The position numbers and the translations under genes are program-made. From NCBI GenBank assembly GCA_021841985.1, contig JAKCCP010000396.1, forward strand, positions 1-63,676: a stretch of DNA of 63,676 nt, written 5' to 3'. Position 1 is the stretch's first letter. Every line of letters starts with the position of its first letter. Positions 52,010-61,223 of this stretch are shown one piece after another. Under the pieces are notes generated by a model. The model had not been told where the DNA came from. It made no database searches and saw only the letters and a program-made list of their open reading frames with translations. Source of the DNA: Pseudomonadota bacterium (GTDB taxonomy: Bacteria; Pseudomonadota; Alphaproteobacteria; Acetobacterales; Acetobacteraceae).

Positions 52010-52702
52010 TCAGCCGGCGAGCGAGGCCGCGTCCACCCGCACCCCCGGCCCCATGGTCGAGGACAGCGCCGCCTTCAGCATGTAGGTGCCCTTGGCGCCG
52101 GCAGGCTTGGCCTTCTGGATGGCATCGACGAAAGCACGGATGTTCTCGAGAAGCTTCTCCTCGGAAAAACTCGCCTTGCCGACCCCGGCATGAACGATGC
52201 CCGCCTTCTCGGCACGAAACTCCACCTGACCTGACTTCGCCGCCGTCACCGCGCCCTTCACGTCCATCGTCACGGTGCCGAGCTTGGGGTTGGGCATCAG
52301 GCCACGGGGGCCAAGAATTTTACCCAGCCGGCCAACCAGAGCCATCATGTCGGGGGTCGCGATGCAACGGTCGAAACCGATCTCACCACCCTGCACCTTC
52401 TCCGCCAGATCCTCGGCACCGACCACGTCCGCACCCGCCGCCGCCGCCTCCTCGGCCTTGGCGCCGCGCGCGAACACCGCGACACGCAACGTCTTGCCGG
52501 TGCCGTTGGGCAGATTGACCAGGCCGCGCACCATCTGGTCGGCGTGGCGCGGATCGATGCCGAGATTGATCGCGAGTTCAACCGTTTCGTCGAACTTCGC
52601 CCGCGCATTGGCCTTGATCAGCTTCACCGCCTCGGCGAGCGGATAGGCCCGCGTCGGCTCGAACGCCGCATAGGCCGCGCGCAACCGCTTGTCATGCGCC
52701 AT
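52010..52702 (-). CDS. rplA: Large ribosomal subunit protein uL1
   Basis: L1 stalk protein, and in other bacteria repressor of rplKA. 230 aa: [84 protein letters not shown], complete. Starts 3 nt after rplK. Confidence 0.98.
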   Translation of the reverse strand: MAHDKRLRAAYAAFEPTRAYPLAEAVKLIKANARAKFDETVELAINLGIDPRHADQMVRGLVNLPNGTGKTLRVAVFARGAKAEEAAAAGADVVGAEDLAEKVQGGEIGFDRCIATPDMMALVGRLGKILGPRGLMPNPKLGTVTMDVKGAVTAAKSGQVEFRAEKAGIVHAGVGKASFSEEKLLENIRAFVDAIQKAKPAGAKGTYMLKAALSSTMGPGVRVDAASLAG

Positions 52703-52705
52703 CGC

Positions 52706-53140
52706 TCAGCCCTCCACCACGGCGATACCCATCGAGCGGGCCGAGCCAACCAGCATCCGCACCATCCCCTCGATGTCATCGGCGTTGGTGTCCTGGATTT
52801 TTTGCGCCGCGATGTCGCGGAGCTGGCTCATCGTCACCCGCCCGACCGCGCCGCCCTTGCCGACCGTGGCCGACCCCTTCTCGATGCCTGCCGCCTTCTT
52901 GATGAAATAGCTGTTGGGCGGGGTTTTGGTGATGAAGCTGAAGCTGCGATCGCCATAGGCGGTGATCACCACCGGCACCGGCATGCCCGGTTCCATCGCC
53001 TGGGTCGCGGCGTTGAATTCCTTGACGAATTGCATGATGTTGAGGCCGCGCTGGCCGAGCGCCGGCCCAACGGGCGGCGACGGATTGGCCTTTCCAGCGG
53101 GAATCTGTAGCTTGATATAGCCGACGACTTTCTTCGCCAT
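52706..53140 (-). CDS. rplK: Large ribosomal subunit protein uL11
   Basis: 144 aa: [54 protein letters not shown], and the GTPase-centre RNA-binding domain to [10 protein letters not shown]. First gene of rplKAJL-rpoBC here; nusG, which normally precedes it, is missing. Confidence 0.98.
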   Translation of the reverse strand: MAKKVVGYIKLQIPAGKANPSPPVGPALGQRGLNIMQFVKEFNAATQAMEPGMPVPVVITAYGDRSFSFITKTPPNSYFIKKAAGIEKGSATVGKGGAVGRVTMSQLRDIAAQKIQDTNADDIEGMVRMLVGSARSMGIAVVEG

Positions 53141-53241
53141 CCCTGGTCTCCCGGCCGCGCGCGGCCTTTGAAAAACGCCAAGGACCGCGGTGCAGCCGAT
53201 CAGGGAACCCCCTCATCTCCCGCGTTCCAGTAAGAGCGGGG

Positions 53242-53270
53242 ATCCTATAGAATTGCGCCTCCCAAGTCCA
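53242..53270 (-). promoter_or_regulatory. Predicted sigma70 promoter of rplK-rplA
   Basis: Minus strand: -35 TGGACT (53270-53265), 17-nt spacer, -10 TAGGAT (53247-53242), about 100 nt before the rplK start. It resembles the pair found upstream of rpsL. Confidence 0.55.
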
Positions 53271-53303
53271 GCGGTATTTTCCGCCGACGCGAAAGGAAAC
53301 GCC

Positions 53304-53741
53304 ATGAACACGATGAGCTGGCCGGTCCGCGCGCTCCTAGGCTTCATCGCCGCGGTGCTCTCGGTGCTGATTTTCCACCAGGCGATGTGGGCGGCGCTGC
53401 ACTTAGCCGGGATGATGCCAGCGCCCTTCCCGATGGCGCCGACGGCGCCCTGGGGCGTCCCGAAAATCGTCAGCCTCTGCTTCTGGGGCGGGCTCTATGG
53501 CGCGGCCTTCGGCCTCGTCATGCCGCGGCTCTCCTCCCCGCTCTGGGTGCGCGGCCTCGTGCTCGGCATCATCGCCGCCCTGGTCGGCATGTTCGTTGTC
53601 AATGCCATCAAGGGCCTGCCGATCGGATACGGCTTCGCGCTCATTCCCTGGGTCGATTCGCTGTTGATCAACGGTTTCTGGGGCATCGGGGTCGGCATCA
53701 TCGCCCCCCTGCTGATGCCGCGCCGGATGGGCGTGGCGTAG
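53304..53741 (+). CDS. Small multi-spanning membrane protein of unknown function
   Basis: 145 aa with about four hydrophobic segments: VRALLGFIAAVLSVLIFHQAMWAALHLAG, IVSLCFWGGLYGAAFGLVM, VRGLVLGIIAALVGMFVVNAIKG and LLINGFWGIGVGIIAPLLM. The ATG at 53304 has AAAGGAAA upstream. Reads away from rplK. I do not recognise a named family. Confidence 0.75.
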   Translation: MNTMSWPVRALLGFIAAVLSVLIFHQAMWAALHLAGMMPAPFPMAPTAPWGVPKIVSLCFWGGLYGAAFGLVMPRLSSPLWVRGLVLGIIAALVGMFVVNAIKGLPIGYGFALIPWVDSLLINGFWGIGVGIIAPLLMPRRMGVA

Positions 53742-53861
53742 TTCCGCGCCGCGCCCGCTTTAGAGCCTGAAAATCAATCGAACTTGGAAGAGAACACCCT
53801 CTGGAAAAATTGGCATTTTGCCGTCGATTTCCGAGCAAGAGGGCATTCTTTTTTCAAACTC

Positions 53862-54092
53862 TCAGAGCGGGCGTTCGGCGCGTTCCAGGAGGCGGGCGAA
53901 AAACCCCGGCTTGCGCGCCGGCGCCGCGGCCCGGGCGGGCGCTTGCGGCGCTGCGCTCTCGGCGCGGGATTTTTCCTCGCGCGCTTTCCGCGTCAGCCAT
54001 TTTTCCAGGCTCATGCCCGCCTTCGCCGCCCGCCGCGCCTCATAGGCCCGCTGCCCCGCGCTCAGTTCCTTGATCACCCGATTGCCCTCCAT
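53862..54092 (-). CDS. Small hypothetical basic protein
   Basis: Charged 76-aa protein (EGNRVIKELSAGQRAYEARRAAKAGMSLEKWLTRKAREEKSR) with an Ala/Pro-rich linker and the C-terminal KPGFFARLLERAERPL. Looks helical and possibly nucleic-acid or membrane-surface binding. A TTG at 54116 with GGGAG before it is an alternative start adding eight residues. No function is assigned. Confidence 0.5.
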   Translation of the reverse strand: MEGNRVIKELSAGQRAYEARRAAKAGMSLEKWLTRKAREEKSRAESAAPQAPARAAAPARKPGFFARLLERAERPL

Positions 54093-54142
54093 TGCCGCTT
54101 GCCGCGCTTTTGGCAAACTCCCGCGCCGGCTTCAAGCGTCTT

Positions 54143-54940
54143 TCACCCCCCCGCGCTGGCGAGCGCGGCGCGCAGATCATCCATGCCGACCGCGCCTTGC
54201 ACGATCTCGCCGCCGACCACCAAACTCGGCACGGTGTCGATCCCGAGTTCGGCGGCAAGCGCCCGGTTGGCCGCGAGTTTCCGAGCGATCGCGGGGTCCA
54301 CCATGTCGCGCGCGAGCCGCGCCGGATCGAGACCGAGGGCCGCCGCCTCGCGCGCCACCAACGCCGCGCTGACCGGCGCCCTGGCCGCCATCAGCCGGGC
54401 GCGGAGTTCAAGATAGGCACCCTGGCGGGCGGCGGCGAGAACGGCGCGCGCCGCGAATTCGCTCGCCGGACCGAGGATCGGCAGATCCTTATGCACCAGC
54501 CGGATGCGCCGGTCCTGGCGCAGGAGCCGATCGAGTGCTGGCGCGAGCGCCCGGCAAGGCGGGCAGTCGAGATCGTCGAACTCGACCAGGGTCAGCGCCC
54601 CCTCCGGGTTGCCGGCGGGGATATCGCTTGGATCGTGCAGCAGACGCGGGGCGGCGGCGGCGAGGGCAGCCGCGCGGGCCCGCGCGGCGCGGGCCGCCTC
54701 GGCCGCGCCCAGGCGCGCGAGAGCGGCATCGAGCCCGGCGGTATCGGGCGGGGATTGCCGCAATAGGCGCAGGATTTCTTCCCGCGCCGCCTGCTCGCCG
54801 TCCTCCGCCGCGCTGCCCTGCGCGTCGGCCGTTGCAGGAAGCCCGAGCGCAATGCCACAAGAGAGCAGCAGCCGTCGCGAAATCCCGCGGAACCGGCGGC
54901 CGGGGCGGTCTTTGGAAGAATGACGGGACGATGAAAGCAT
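54143..54940 (-). CDS. Exported DsbA-family thiol:disulfide oxidoreductase
   Basis: Periplasmic thioredoxin-fold protein. An N-terminal signal with a twin arginine (SRRLLLSCGIALGLPATADA, about residues 21-40) suggests Tat or Sec export. An Ala-rich helical region follows, then the thioredoxin domain with C126-P-P-C129 (FDDLDCPPCRALAP) and the cis-proline GIDTVPSLVVGG. Probably an oxidant or isomerase of disulfides in the cell envelope; resembles the Com1/ScsC-like group. 265 aa. Its ATG (54938-54940) overlaps the divergent ATG of the next gene in the sequence CATG. Confidence 0.88.
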   Translation of the reverse strand: MLSSSRHSSKDRPGRRFRGISRRLLLSCGIALGLPATADAQGSAAEDGEQAAREEILRLLRQSPPDTAGLDAALARLGAAEAARAARARAAALAAAAPRLLHDPSDIPAGNPEGALTLVEFDDLDCPPCRALAPALDRLLRQDRRIRLVHKDLPILGPASEFAARAVLAAARQGAYLELRARLMAARAPVSAALVAREAAALGLDPARLARDMVDPAIARKLAANRALAAELGIDTVPSLVVGGEIVQGAVGMDDLRAALASAGG

Positions 54941-56405
54941 GACGGGGATGATAGCGCGGCGGCGCCGGGCCGTCTTGCTGGCACTCGCGGGCGGTCTTGC
55001 GATCGGTCTTTCCGGTTGCAAATCGCTCCAGCGCGCGATCTTCGGCGGGCCGCACGCCGGAACGCCAGGCTACGTGATCGGCTTTCTCGGCGCCGCTGTC
55101 GCCGATGAGCCACGCGCGGCGCTGGAGGCGCGGGTGATATTGTCCTCGGGCGGCAACGCCGCCGATGCCGCGACCACCCTCGCCTTCACCCTCGCCGTGA
55201 CCCTGCCCTCGCGCGCCGGCCTCGGCGGCGGCGGCGGTTGCCTCGCCTATTTCCCGCCCGCCCACGAGCCCGAGGCCATCCTGTTCCTGCCGCGCCCGCC
55301 GACCGACCAACAAGCGGCGGCGAGCGACCGCCCGGCGGCGGTGCCGATGCTGGCGCGTGGCCTGCTCACGCTGCAGGCGCGCTACGGTACCGTCCCGCTC
55401 GCCCGGCTGATCGAGCCGGCGGAAGGGCTGGCGCGCTATGGCGTGCCGGTCTCCTCGGCGCTCGCCCGCGATCTCAAGGTGGTGGCGCCGGCGCTGCTGC
55501 TCGACCGCGGCGCCGCGCTGTTCAGCGCCGCGACCGGGGGCCCGCTCGCCGAGGGCACAACGCTGATGCAGCCCGATCTCGGCGCCAGCCTGGCGCAGAT
55601 CCGTATCAACGGCACCAACGATCTCTATGCCGGGGCGCTCGCCAAACGCCTCGTCACCGCCGCCGCCGAGGCCGGCAGCCCGATCGCGGCGGCCGATCTC
55701 GCCGCGGCGCGGGCCGAGGTCGCAACCCCGATCATGGTCGAGGCCGGCAGCGAGCGGGTCGCCTTCCTGCCGCTGCCCGCCGATGGTGGTCTCGCCGCCG
55801 CGGGCGCTTTTCAGGCGCTGCAAAAAAACCCCAACGACACCAAGGCCGCGCAAAGCCTCGCCCTTGCCCTCGCCGCGCGCTATCGGGCCGCCGGCGGCAC
55901 CGCGCCAGCCCTGCTTGCCGCCCCGCCCAGCTCCGGCACTCTGCCGCCGCTTCCCGCCTCGACCGCCTTCGTCGTTCTCGACCGCAAGGGCGGCGCAGTT
56001 GCCTGCTCCCTCACCATGGGCAATCTTTTTGGCGTCGGGCGCATCGCGCGCGGCACCGGCATCGTACTCGCCGCCTCGCCGCGCGCCTGGCCGCCGCCGC
56101 TGCTCGCCGCCGCCATCGCCTGGAACCCCCACCGGCACGCCTTCCGCGCCGAGGTCGGCGGCTCCGGCCAGGAGGGCGCGCCGCTCGCGGTGGCCGTTGC
56201 GCTGCGCATGACGCTGGCAATGGACCCCAAGAACCCGAAAGCGCCTTTCATGCCCAACCCCGTGCCCGATCCCGGCCGCGCCAATGTCATCGCCTGCCTC
56301 AACGAGCTGCCGGGCAAGGAAAAAACCTGCCGCTGGCAGGCCGATCCCAGGCTTTCCGGCCTCGCCACCGGCGGGGAAGACAATTGGCGCGAACTGGAGA
56401 AATAG
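54939..56405 (+). CDS. Divergent gamma-glutamyltransferase-like lipoprotein
   Basis: N-terminal lipoprotein signal with lipobox LSGC (C27), so it is likely membrane anchored. The GGT-fold marks are SSGGNAADAATTLAFTLAVTLP, AGLGGGGGCL, and the autocleavage region LPASTAFVVLDRKGGAVACSLTMGNLFG where the Thr would be the nucleophile of the small subunit. The usual RPLSSM and GSPGGSRI segments are altered (ASPRAWPPPLLAAAIAW, EVGGSGQEGAP), so activity may differ or be lost. 488 aa, shorter than the about 580 aa of typical GGT. Starts divergently from the DsbA-like gene. Confidence 0.75.
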   Translation: MTGMIARRRRAVLLALAGGLAIGLSGCKSLQRAIFGGPHAGTPGYVIGFLGAAVADEPRAALEARVILSSGGNAADAATTLAFTLAVTLPSRAGLGGGGGCLAYFPPAHEPEAILFLPRPPTDQQAAASDRPAAVPMLARGLLTLQARYGTVPLARLIEPAEGLARYGVPVSSALARDLKVVAPALLLDRGAALFSAATGGPLAEGTTLMQPDLGASLAQIRINGTNDLYAGALAKRLVTAAAEAGSPIAAADLAAARAEVATPIMVEAGSERVAFLPLPADGGLAAAGAFQALQKNPNDTKAAQSLALALAARYRAAGGTAPALLAAPPSSGTLPPLPASTAFVVLDRKGGAVACSLTMGNLFGVGRIARGTGIVLAASPRAWPPPLLAAAIAWNPHRHAFRAEVGGSGQEGAPLAVAVALRMTLAMDPKNPKAPFMPNPVPDPGRANVIACLNELPGKEKTCRWQADPRLSGLATGGEDNWRELEK

Positions 56406-56411
56406 ACCGCG

Positions 56412-57596
56412 ATGGGTTTCAAAATCGGCGCCGGCGCGAACGCGCCCCCCTTCATCGTCATGGAGGTGATCGCCGCCGCCAATGCCGCGCTCCGCGCCCT
56501 GCCACCGGGCGCCCCCGGGATCATTCGCATGGAGGTCGGCCAGCCCGGCACCGGCGCGCCCGAAGCGGCCCGCCGCGCCGCACAGCGGGCCCTCGCGAGC
56601 GGCGATCCGCTGGGCTACACGGAAGCGCTCGGCCTGCCCGAACTGCGCGCCCGCATCGCCGCCCATTACCAGGATTGGTATGGGCTTGCGCTCTCGCCGG
56701 CCCGCATCGCGGTCACGCTCGGCGCCTCGGGCGCCTTCCCGCTCGCCTTCCTCGCGGCCTTCGACCGCGGCGACCGCGTCGCGCTGGCCGCCCCCTTTTA
56801 TCCCCCTTACGTGAATATTCTGACCGCGCTCGGCCTCGTCCCGGTGATCCTGGAGACCGATGCCGGCACGCGCTTTCAGCCGAGCCTCGCCCAGCTCGAA
56901 CGGCTCGACCCAGCACCCGATGGCCTCATTCTCGCCAGCCCCTCGAACCCGGCCGGGGCGATGCTGCATCCGGAGGAGCTGGCGCGGCTGGCCGGCTGGT
57001 GCGAGAGCGCCGGCGTGCGGCTGATCAGCGATGAAATTTATCACGGCCTGAACTACACCGCCGCCCTCGCCAGCGCCGCCGCGATGAGCCCACATGCCAT
57101 CGTGATCAACAGTTTCTCCAAATATTTCAGCATGACCGGGTGGCGGATCGGCTGGATGGTGCTGCCCGAGGAACTCGTCCGCCCGGTCGAGTGCCTGGCG
57201 CAGAATTTCTTCATCAGCGCCCCACATCTCTCGCAAATCGCGGCAATCGCGGCCTTTGACGCCCACGCCGAGCTTGCCGGCAATGTCGCGCGCTATCGCC
57301 GCTCCCGCGATCTTCTCCGCGATACCCTGCCGGAGGCCGGCTTCACGCGCCTCGGTCCCGCCGAAGGAGCATTTTACTTCTATATCGAGCTCTCCGAGGG
57401 ACTCGGCCCAAGCCCCGCCTTCTGCACCCGCATGCTCGCGGAGACCGGCATCGCCGCGACCCCGGGGGTGGATTTCGATCACCAACGCGGCAAGCGTTTT
57501 ATGCGGCTCAGCTACTGCGGCCCGGAAGCGGATATGGCGCGGGCAGCGAAACGGTTGATCGCCTGGCATCGGCGCGGCGGGTTGGGCGGAAGATGA
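56412..57596 (+). CDS. PLP-dependent aminotransferase, class I/II
   Basis: 394 aa with the AspC-like fold: VGQPGTGAPEAARRAA, GYTEALGLPELRARIAAHY, LASPSNPAGAMLHPEEL (residues 174-190), SDEIYHGLNY, and the PLP-binding lysine K237 in NSFSKYFSMTGWRIGW. The substrate amino acid cannot be told. Starts 6 nt after the GGT-like gene and overlaps rsmB by 4 nt, so they form one unit. Confidence 0.9.
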   Translation: MGFKIGAGANAPPFIVMEVIAAANAALRALPPGAPGIIRMEVGQPGTGAPEAARRAAQRALASGDPLGYTEALGLPELRARIAAHYQDWYGLALSPARIAVTLGASGAFPLAFLAAFDRGDRVALAAPFYPPYVNILTALGLVPVILETDAGTRFQPSLAQLERLDPAPDGLILASPSNPAGAMLHPEELARLAGWCESAGVRLISDEIYHGLNYTAALASAAAMSPHAIVINSFSKYFSMTGWRIGWMVLPEELVRPVECLAQNFFISAPHLSQIAAIAAFDAHAELAGNVARYRRSRDLLRDTLPEAGFTRLGPAEGAFYFYIELSEGLGPSPAFCTRMLAETGIAATPGVDFDHQRGKRFMRLSYCGPEADMARAAKRLIAWHRRGGLGGR

Positions 57597-58888
57597 CCCC
57601 GGCGGCACGCCTGGCAGGAACGATCGAGCTGATCGCGGCGATCGCCACGGCCACCCGCAAGCCGGCGGATGCCGTGGCAAGCGATTTCTTCCGCGCCCGG
57701 CGCTTCATCGGCGGCGGTGATCGCCGTGCCATCTCTGATCAGGTCTGGGCGGTACTGCGCGCCTGGCGCCGGCTTGGCTGGTGGCTCGATCTGCCCGACG
57801 AGGCTGACGGCGCACGTCTCCGCGCCGCAGGCCTGGCGCTGCTCGGGGGCGAGAAGCTGGAGGCCGTCGAGGCGCTGTTCACGGGTGGGCGCTTTGGCCC
57901 CGAGCCACTCGGCGCGGCCGAACGCAAGCGGCTGGCACGCCTCTCGGGCCATAAGCTCGATCACCCCGAAATGCCGGACGCCGTGCGCTTCGAAGTGCCG
58001 GATTGGCTTTTCCCGCGCCTCGCCGCCCGTTTCGGCGCCGATCTCGCTCTCGAATTATCGGCGCTTGCCGGCCCGGCGCCGCTCGATCTCCGCGTCAACC
58101 TGCTCAAGGCCACCCGCCCCGAGGCCGAAGCAAGACTTGCCGCCGAGGGGATCGTTGCCCGTCCTACCCCGCTTTCGCCCTGGGGATTGCGGGTGGCGAG
58201 CCGCGCGCCCGTCACCGCGGCGCCAAGTTTTCGCGAGGGGTTGGTCGAGATCCAGGACGAGGGCAGCCAGATCGCCGCGGCGCTGGCCGATGCCCGGCCG
58301 GGAATGCGGGTGCTCGATTTCTGCGCCGGCGCCGGCGGCAAGACGCTGGCGCTGGCGATGACGATGGCCAATCGCGGCCATCTCGTCGCCTGTGATATCT
58401 CGGCGCCGCGGCTCGAAGGGGCGCTGCGGCGGCTGCGCCGGGCCGGGGTGCATAACGCCGAGCGGCATTTGCTGACCCCGGGCGATAAATGGCTAAAGCG
58501 CAGGGCGGGCGGGTTTGACCGCGTCTTCGTCGATGCCCCCTGCACCGGCTCCGGCACTTGGCGACGCAACCCCGATGCAAGGCGCCGGCTCGGCCCCCAT
58601 GATCTCGCCGAACTGATCGTTCGCCAGGCAAAGATTCTTGACCAGGCGGCAAATCTGGTGCGCAAAGGCGGTCGTCTCGTATACGCTACCTGTTCGGTGC
58701 TGGCCGAGGAGAACGAGGAGCAGGTGTCCGGCTTTCTGTCCCGTCATGCGGAGTTCACCGTGGTGCCATGCGCGGCTTGCTGGCCGTTCGGCGCGCACCC
58801 GCCGGCCGCCGCCGTCTTTCTGAGCCTGTCGCCGCATCGTCACGGCACCGATGGGTTCTTCGCCGCGGTGCTGGAGCGCCGGACGTGA
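57593..58888 (+). CDS. rsmB: 16S rRNA cytosine-5 methyltransferase RsmB
   Basis: SAM-dependent m5C methyltransferase of the RsmB/NOP2 family, modifying C967 (E. coli numbering) of 16S rRNA. N-terminal NusB-like helical domain, SAM motif VLDFCAGAGGKTLALAM, the catalytic cysteine pair in VDAPCTGSGTWRRNPD and VYATCSVLAEENEEQV. 431 aa. Shares ATGA overlap with the aminotransferase and GTGA with the acetyltransferase. Confidence 0.87.
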   Translation: MTPAARLAGTIELIAAIATATRKPADAVASDFFRARRFIGGGDRRAISDQVWAVLRAWRRLGWWLDLPDEADGARLRAAGLALLGGEKLEAVEALFTGGRFGPEPLGAAERKRLARLSGHKLDHPEMPDAVRFEVPDWLFPRLAARFGADLALELSALAGPAPLDLRVNLLKATRPEAEARLAAEGIVARPTPLSPWGLRVASRAPVTAAPSFREGLVEIQDEGSQIAAALADARPGMRVLDFCAGAGGKTLALAMTMANRGHLVACDISAPRLEGALRRLRRAGVHNAERHLLTPGDKWLKRRAGGFDRVFVDAPCTGSGTWRRNPDARRRLGPHDLAELIVRQAKILDQAANLVRKGGRLVYATCSVLAEENEEQVSGFLSRHAEFTVVPCAACWPFGAHPPAAAVFLSLSPHRHGTDGFFAAVLERRT

Positions 58889-59454
58889 TCGCCATCCGGC
58901 GCGCCCGCCCGGCCGATGCGGTGGCAATCGGCGCGGTGCATGTCGCGGCTTGGCGCAGCGCCTACCCCGGCATCCTGCCTGACGATTTTCTCGCCAAACT
59001 CTCGGTGCCGCGGCAAGCGGCGCATTATGACAGCGCCATCCGTGGCGGGGTCGGTGTGCATGTGGTGACCGCCTCGGGGCGCGATTTGCCGGATCATGGT
59101 GCCGGCTGGCCGGGCGGCAGCCGGGTCATCGGCTTCGTCACTGCGGCCCGCTCGCGCCAGCCGCGCTTGGCCGAGGGCGAGATCGAGACCCTCTATATGC
59201 TCGATGACTGGCGCGAGCGCGGCCTGGGGCGGCTCCTGCTCGGGGCGGCAGCGGCGCATCTCGCGGCGCTCGGCTGCCGTTCGGTGTTTCTCTGGGTGCT
59301 GCGCGACAACCCCAGCCGCTGGTTCTACCAGCATCTCGGCGGCCGCCCCGCGGCCGAGGGCGAGACCCATGTCGCCGGCCAAACCCTCGCCCAGCTCGCC
59401 TTCGTGTGGGATCCGATCGAGCGGCTGGTCGCCGCCACTTCGCGCGCCACCTGA
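58885..59454 (+). CDS. GNAT-family N-acetyltransferase
   Basis: 189 aa from GTG 58885 (overlapping the rsmB stop). IRRARPADAVAIGAVHVAAWRSAYPGILPDDFLAKLS at the N-terminus, acetyl-CoA site LYMLDDWRERGLGRLLLGAAAAHL (R/Q-x2-G-x-G/A form), and LWVLRDNPSRWFYQHLGG. The substrate is unknown. Confidence 0.88.
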   Translation: MIAIRRARPADAVAIGAVHVAAWRSAYPGILPDDFLAKLSVPRQAAHYDSAIRGGVGVHVVTASGRDLPDHGAGWPGGSRVIGFVTAARSRQPRLAEGEIETLYMLDDWRERGLGRLLLGAAAAHLAALGCRSVFLWVLRDNPSRWFYQHLGGRPAAEGETHVAGQTLAQLAFVWDPIERLVAATSRAT

Positions 59455-59505
59455 AGAGCGGCCGGGCGGCGCCGCCACAACCTCCCTTGCCGACGCGCGT
59501 CAACC

Positions 59506-61107
59506 ATGCTGCAAGACGGGCATGCTGCAAGTCCCGCTATCGTGAGCACCGCATCCCCTGTAGCCGACCGCGTGCTGATCCTCGATTTCGGCAGCCAGGT
59601 CACCCAACTCATCGCGCGACGACTGCGCGAAAGCGGCGTCTATTGCGAGATCTGGCCCTATAACGCCGATCCCGCGCGCATCGCGGCCTTCGATGCCAGC
59701 GCTTTCATCCTCTCGGGCGGCCCGGCGAGCATCACCGAGGGGACGGCCCCGCGCGCGCCCGAGATCGTCTTTTCCTCTGGCCGCCCGGTCCTCGGCATCT
59801 GCTACGGCGAGCAGGCAATGTGCGCGCAACTCGGCGGCGCGGTGGAGAGCAGTGAGCAGCGCGAATTCGGCCGTGCCTTCGTTGATATCACCGCTCCCTG
59901 CGCCCTTTTCGAGGGCGTCTGGCAGCCGGGTGGGCGAGAACAGGTATGGATGAGCCATGGCGACCGCGTCACCCGCCTGCCGCCGGGCTTCAGGGTGGTC
60001 GCGGTGAGCGAGGGCGCGCCCTTCGCCGCCATCGCCGACGACGCGCGACGCTTCTACGGCGTGCAGTTCCATCCCGAGGTGATGCACACCCCGCATGGCG
60101 CGGCGCTGCTGCGCAATTTCACCCATCATGTCGCGGGCTGCGCCGGTGACTGGACCATGGCGCGGTTCCGTGAGAACGCAATCGCGCGCATCCAGGCCGA
60201 GGTGGGCGTCGGCCGCGTCGTCTGCGGCCTTTCGGGGGGGGTCGATTCGGCGGTCACGGCGGCGCTGATCCATGAGGCGATCGGCGATCAGCTCACCTGC
60301 ATCTTCGTCGATCACGGGCTGTTGCGCGCCGGCGAGGCCGAGGACGTGGTCACGACGTTCCGCGAGCGTCTCAATATCCGCCTCATTCATCGCGACGCCG
60401 CGGCGCTGTTCCTCGCCGCGCTCGAAGGCGTCGATGACCCCGAGGTCAAGCGCAAGACCATCGGCCGGCTGTTCATCGATGTCTTCGAGGAGGAGGCGGG
60501 AAAATTTGGCGGCGCCGAATATCTCGCCCAGGGCACGCTCTATCCCGATGTCATCGAGAGCGTGAGTTTTCTTGGCGGACCCAGTGTCACGATCAAATCG
60601 CATCACAATGTCGGCGGCCTGCCCGAGCGGATGCGGCTCAAGTTGATCGAGCCGCTGCGTGAGCTGTTCAAGGACGAGGTGCGGGCGCTCGGGCGCGAGC
60701 TTGGCCTGCCGGAGGCGATGGTCAGGCGGCACCCCTTCCCCGGCCCCGGTCTCGCCATCCGCATCCCCGGCCCGGTGAGCGCCGCGAAACTCGCGATCCT
60801 GCGCCAGGCGGATGCCATTTTCCTCGAGGAAATCCGCGCGAGCGGCCTCTATGACGCGATCTGGCAGGCTTTCGCGGTATTGCTGCCGGTCAGAACCGTA
60901 GGCGTCATGGGCGATGGGCGCTCCTACGATTACGCCTGCGCGCTCCGTGCCGTGACCAGCAGCGACGGCATGACGGCCGATGTCTATCCTTTCGATCCGG
61001 CTTTTCTGTCACGCGTCGCCGGACGCATCGTAGGCGAGGTGCGCGGCATCAACCGCGTCACCTACGACATCACCAGCAAGCCGCCCGGCACCATCGAGTG
61101 GGAATGA
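59506..61107 (+). CDS. guaA: GMP synthase (glutamine-hydrolysing)
   Basis: Converts XMP to GMP. Glutaminase domain: [15 protein letters not shown], nucleophile in [25 protein letters not shown]. Synthetase domain: [18 protein letters not shown]-loop, [35 protein letters not shown], and the C-terminal dimerisation domain ending [12 protein letters not shown]. 533 aa. A GTG at 59542 is an alternative start that would remove 12 non-conserved residues. Confidence 0.97.
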   Translation: MLQDGHAASPAIVSTASPVADRVLILDFGSQVTQLIARRLRESGVYCEIWPYNADPARIAAFDASAFILSGGPASITEGTAPRAPEIVFSSGRPVLGICYGEQAMCAQLGGAVESSEQREFGRAFVDITAPCALFEGVWQPGGREQVWMSHGDRVTRLPPGFRVVAVSEGAPFAAIADDARRFYGVQFHPEVMHTPHGAALLRNFTHHVAGCAGDWTMARFRENAIARIQAEVGVGRVVCGLSGGVDSAVTAALIHEAIGDQLTCIFVDHGLLRAGEAEDVVTTFRERLNIRLIHRDAAALFLAALEGVDDPEVKRKTIGRLFIDVFEEEAGKFGGAEYLAQGTLYPDVIESVSFLGGPSVTIKSHHNVGGLPERMRLKLIEPLRELFKDEVRALGRELGLPEAMVRRHPFPGPGLAIRIPGPVSAAKLAILRQADAIFLEEIRASGLYDAIWQAFAVLLPVRTVGVMGDGRSYDYACALRAVTSSDGMTADVYPFDPAFLSRVAGRIVGEVRGINRVTYDITSKPPGTIEWE

Positions 61108-61149
61108 TCTAGGGCCTTTCGGCGGCTTCCGCCAACGATCGAAAAATCG

Positions 61150-61200
61150 TAAGAGGTGCCCATCGCCTCTGGCGGGAGATCCAAGAGGGCGTTGCCCTCC
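61150..61200. terminator. Possible bidirectional terminator between guaA and the amidase gene
   Basis: Two small inverted repeats, AGAGG/CCTCT and GAGGGC/GCCCTC (3-nt loop near 61185-61199), lie between the convergent genes. No U-run is present, so the call rests on position and stem only. Confidence 0.3.
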
Positions 61201-61223
61201 TGGTCGCCGCTTCGCAGACCGCC

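Noticed and set aside
54489..57680. 1,063-aa minus-strand ORF over the GGT-like and aminotransferase genes
   Set aside because: Gly/Arg-rich mirror frame of two genes with clear active-site motifs.
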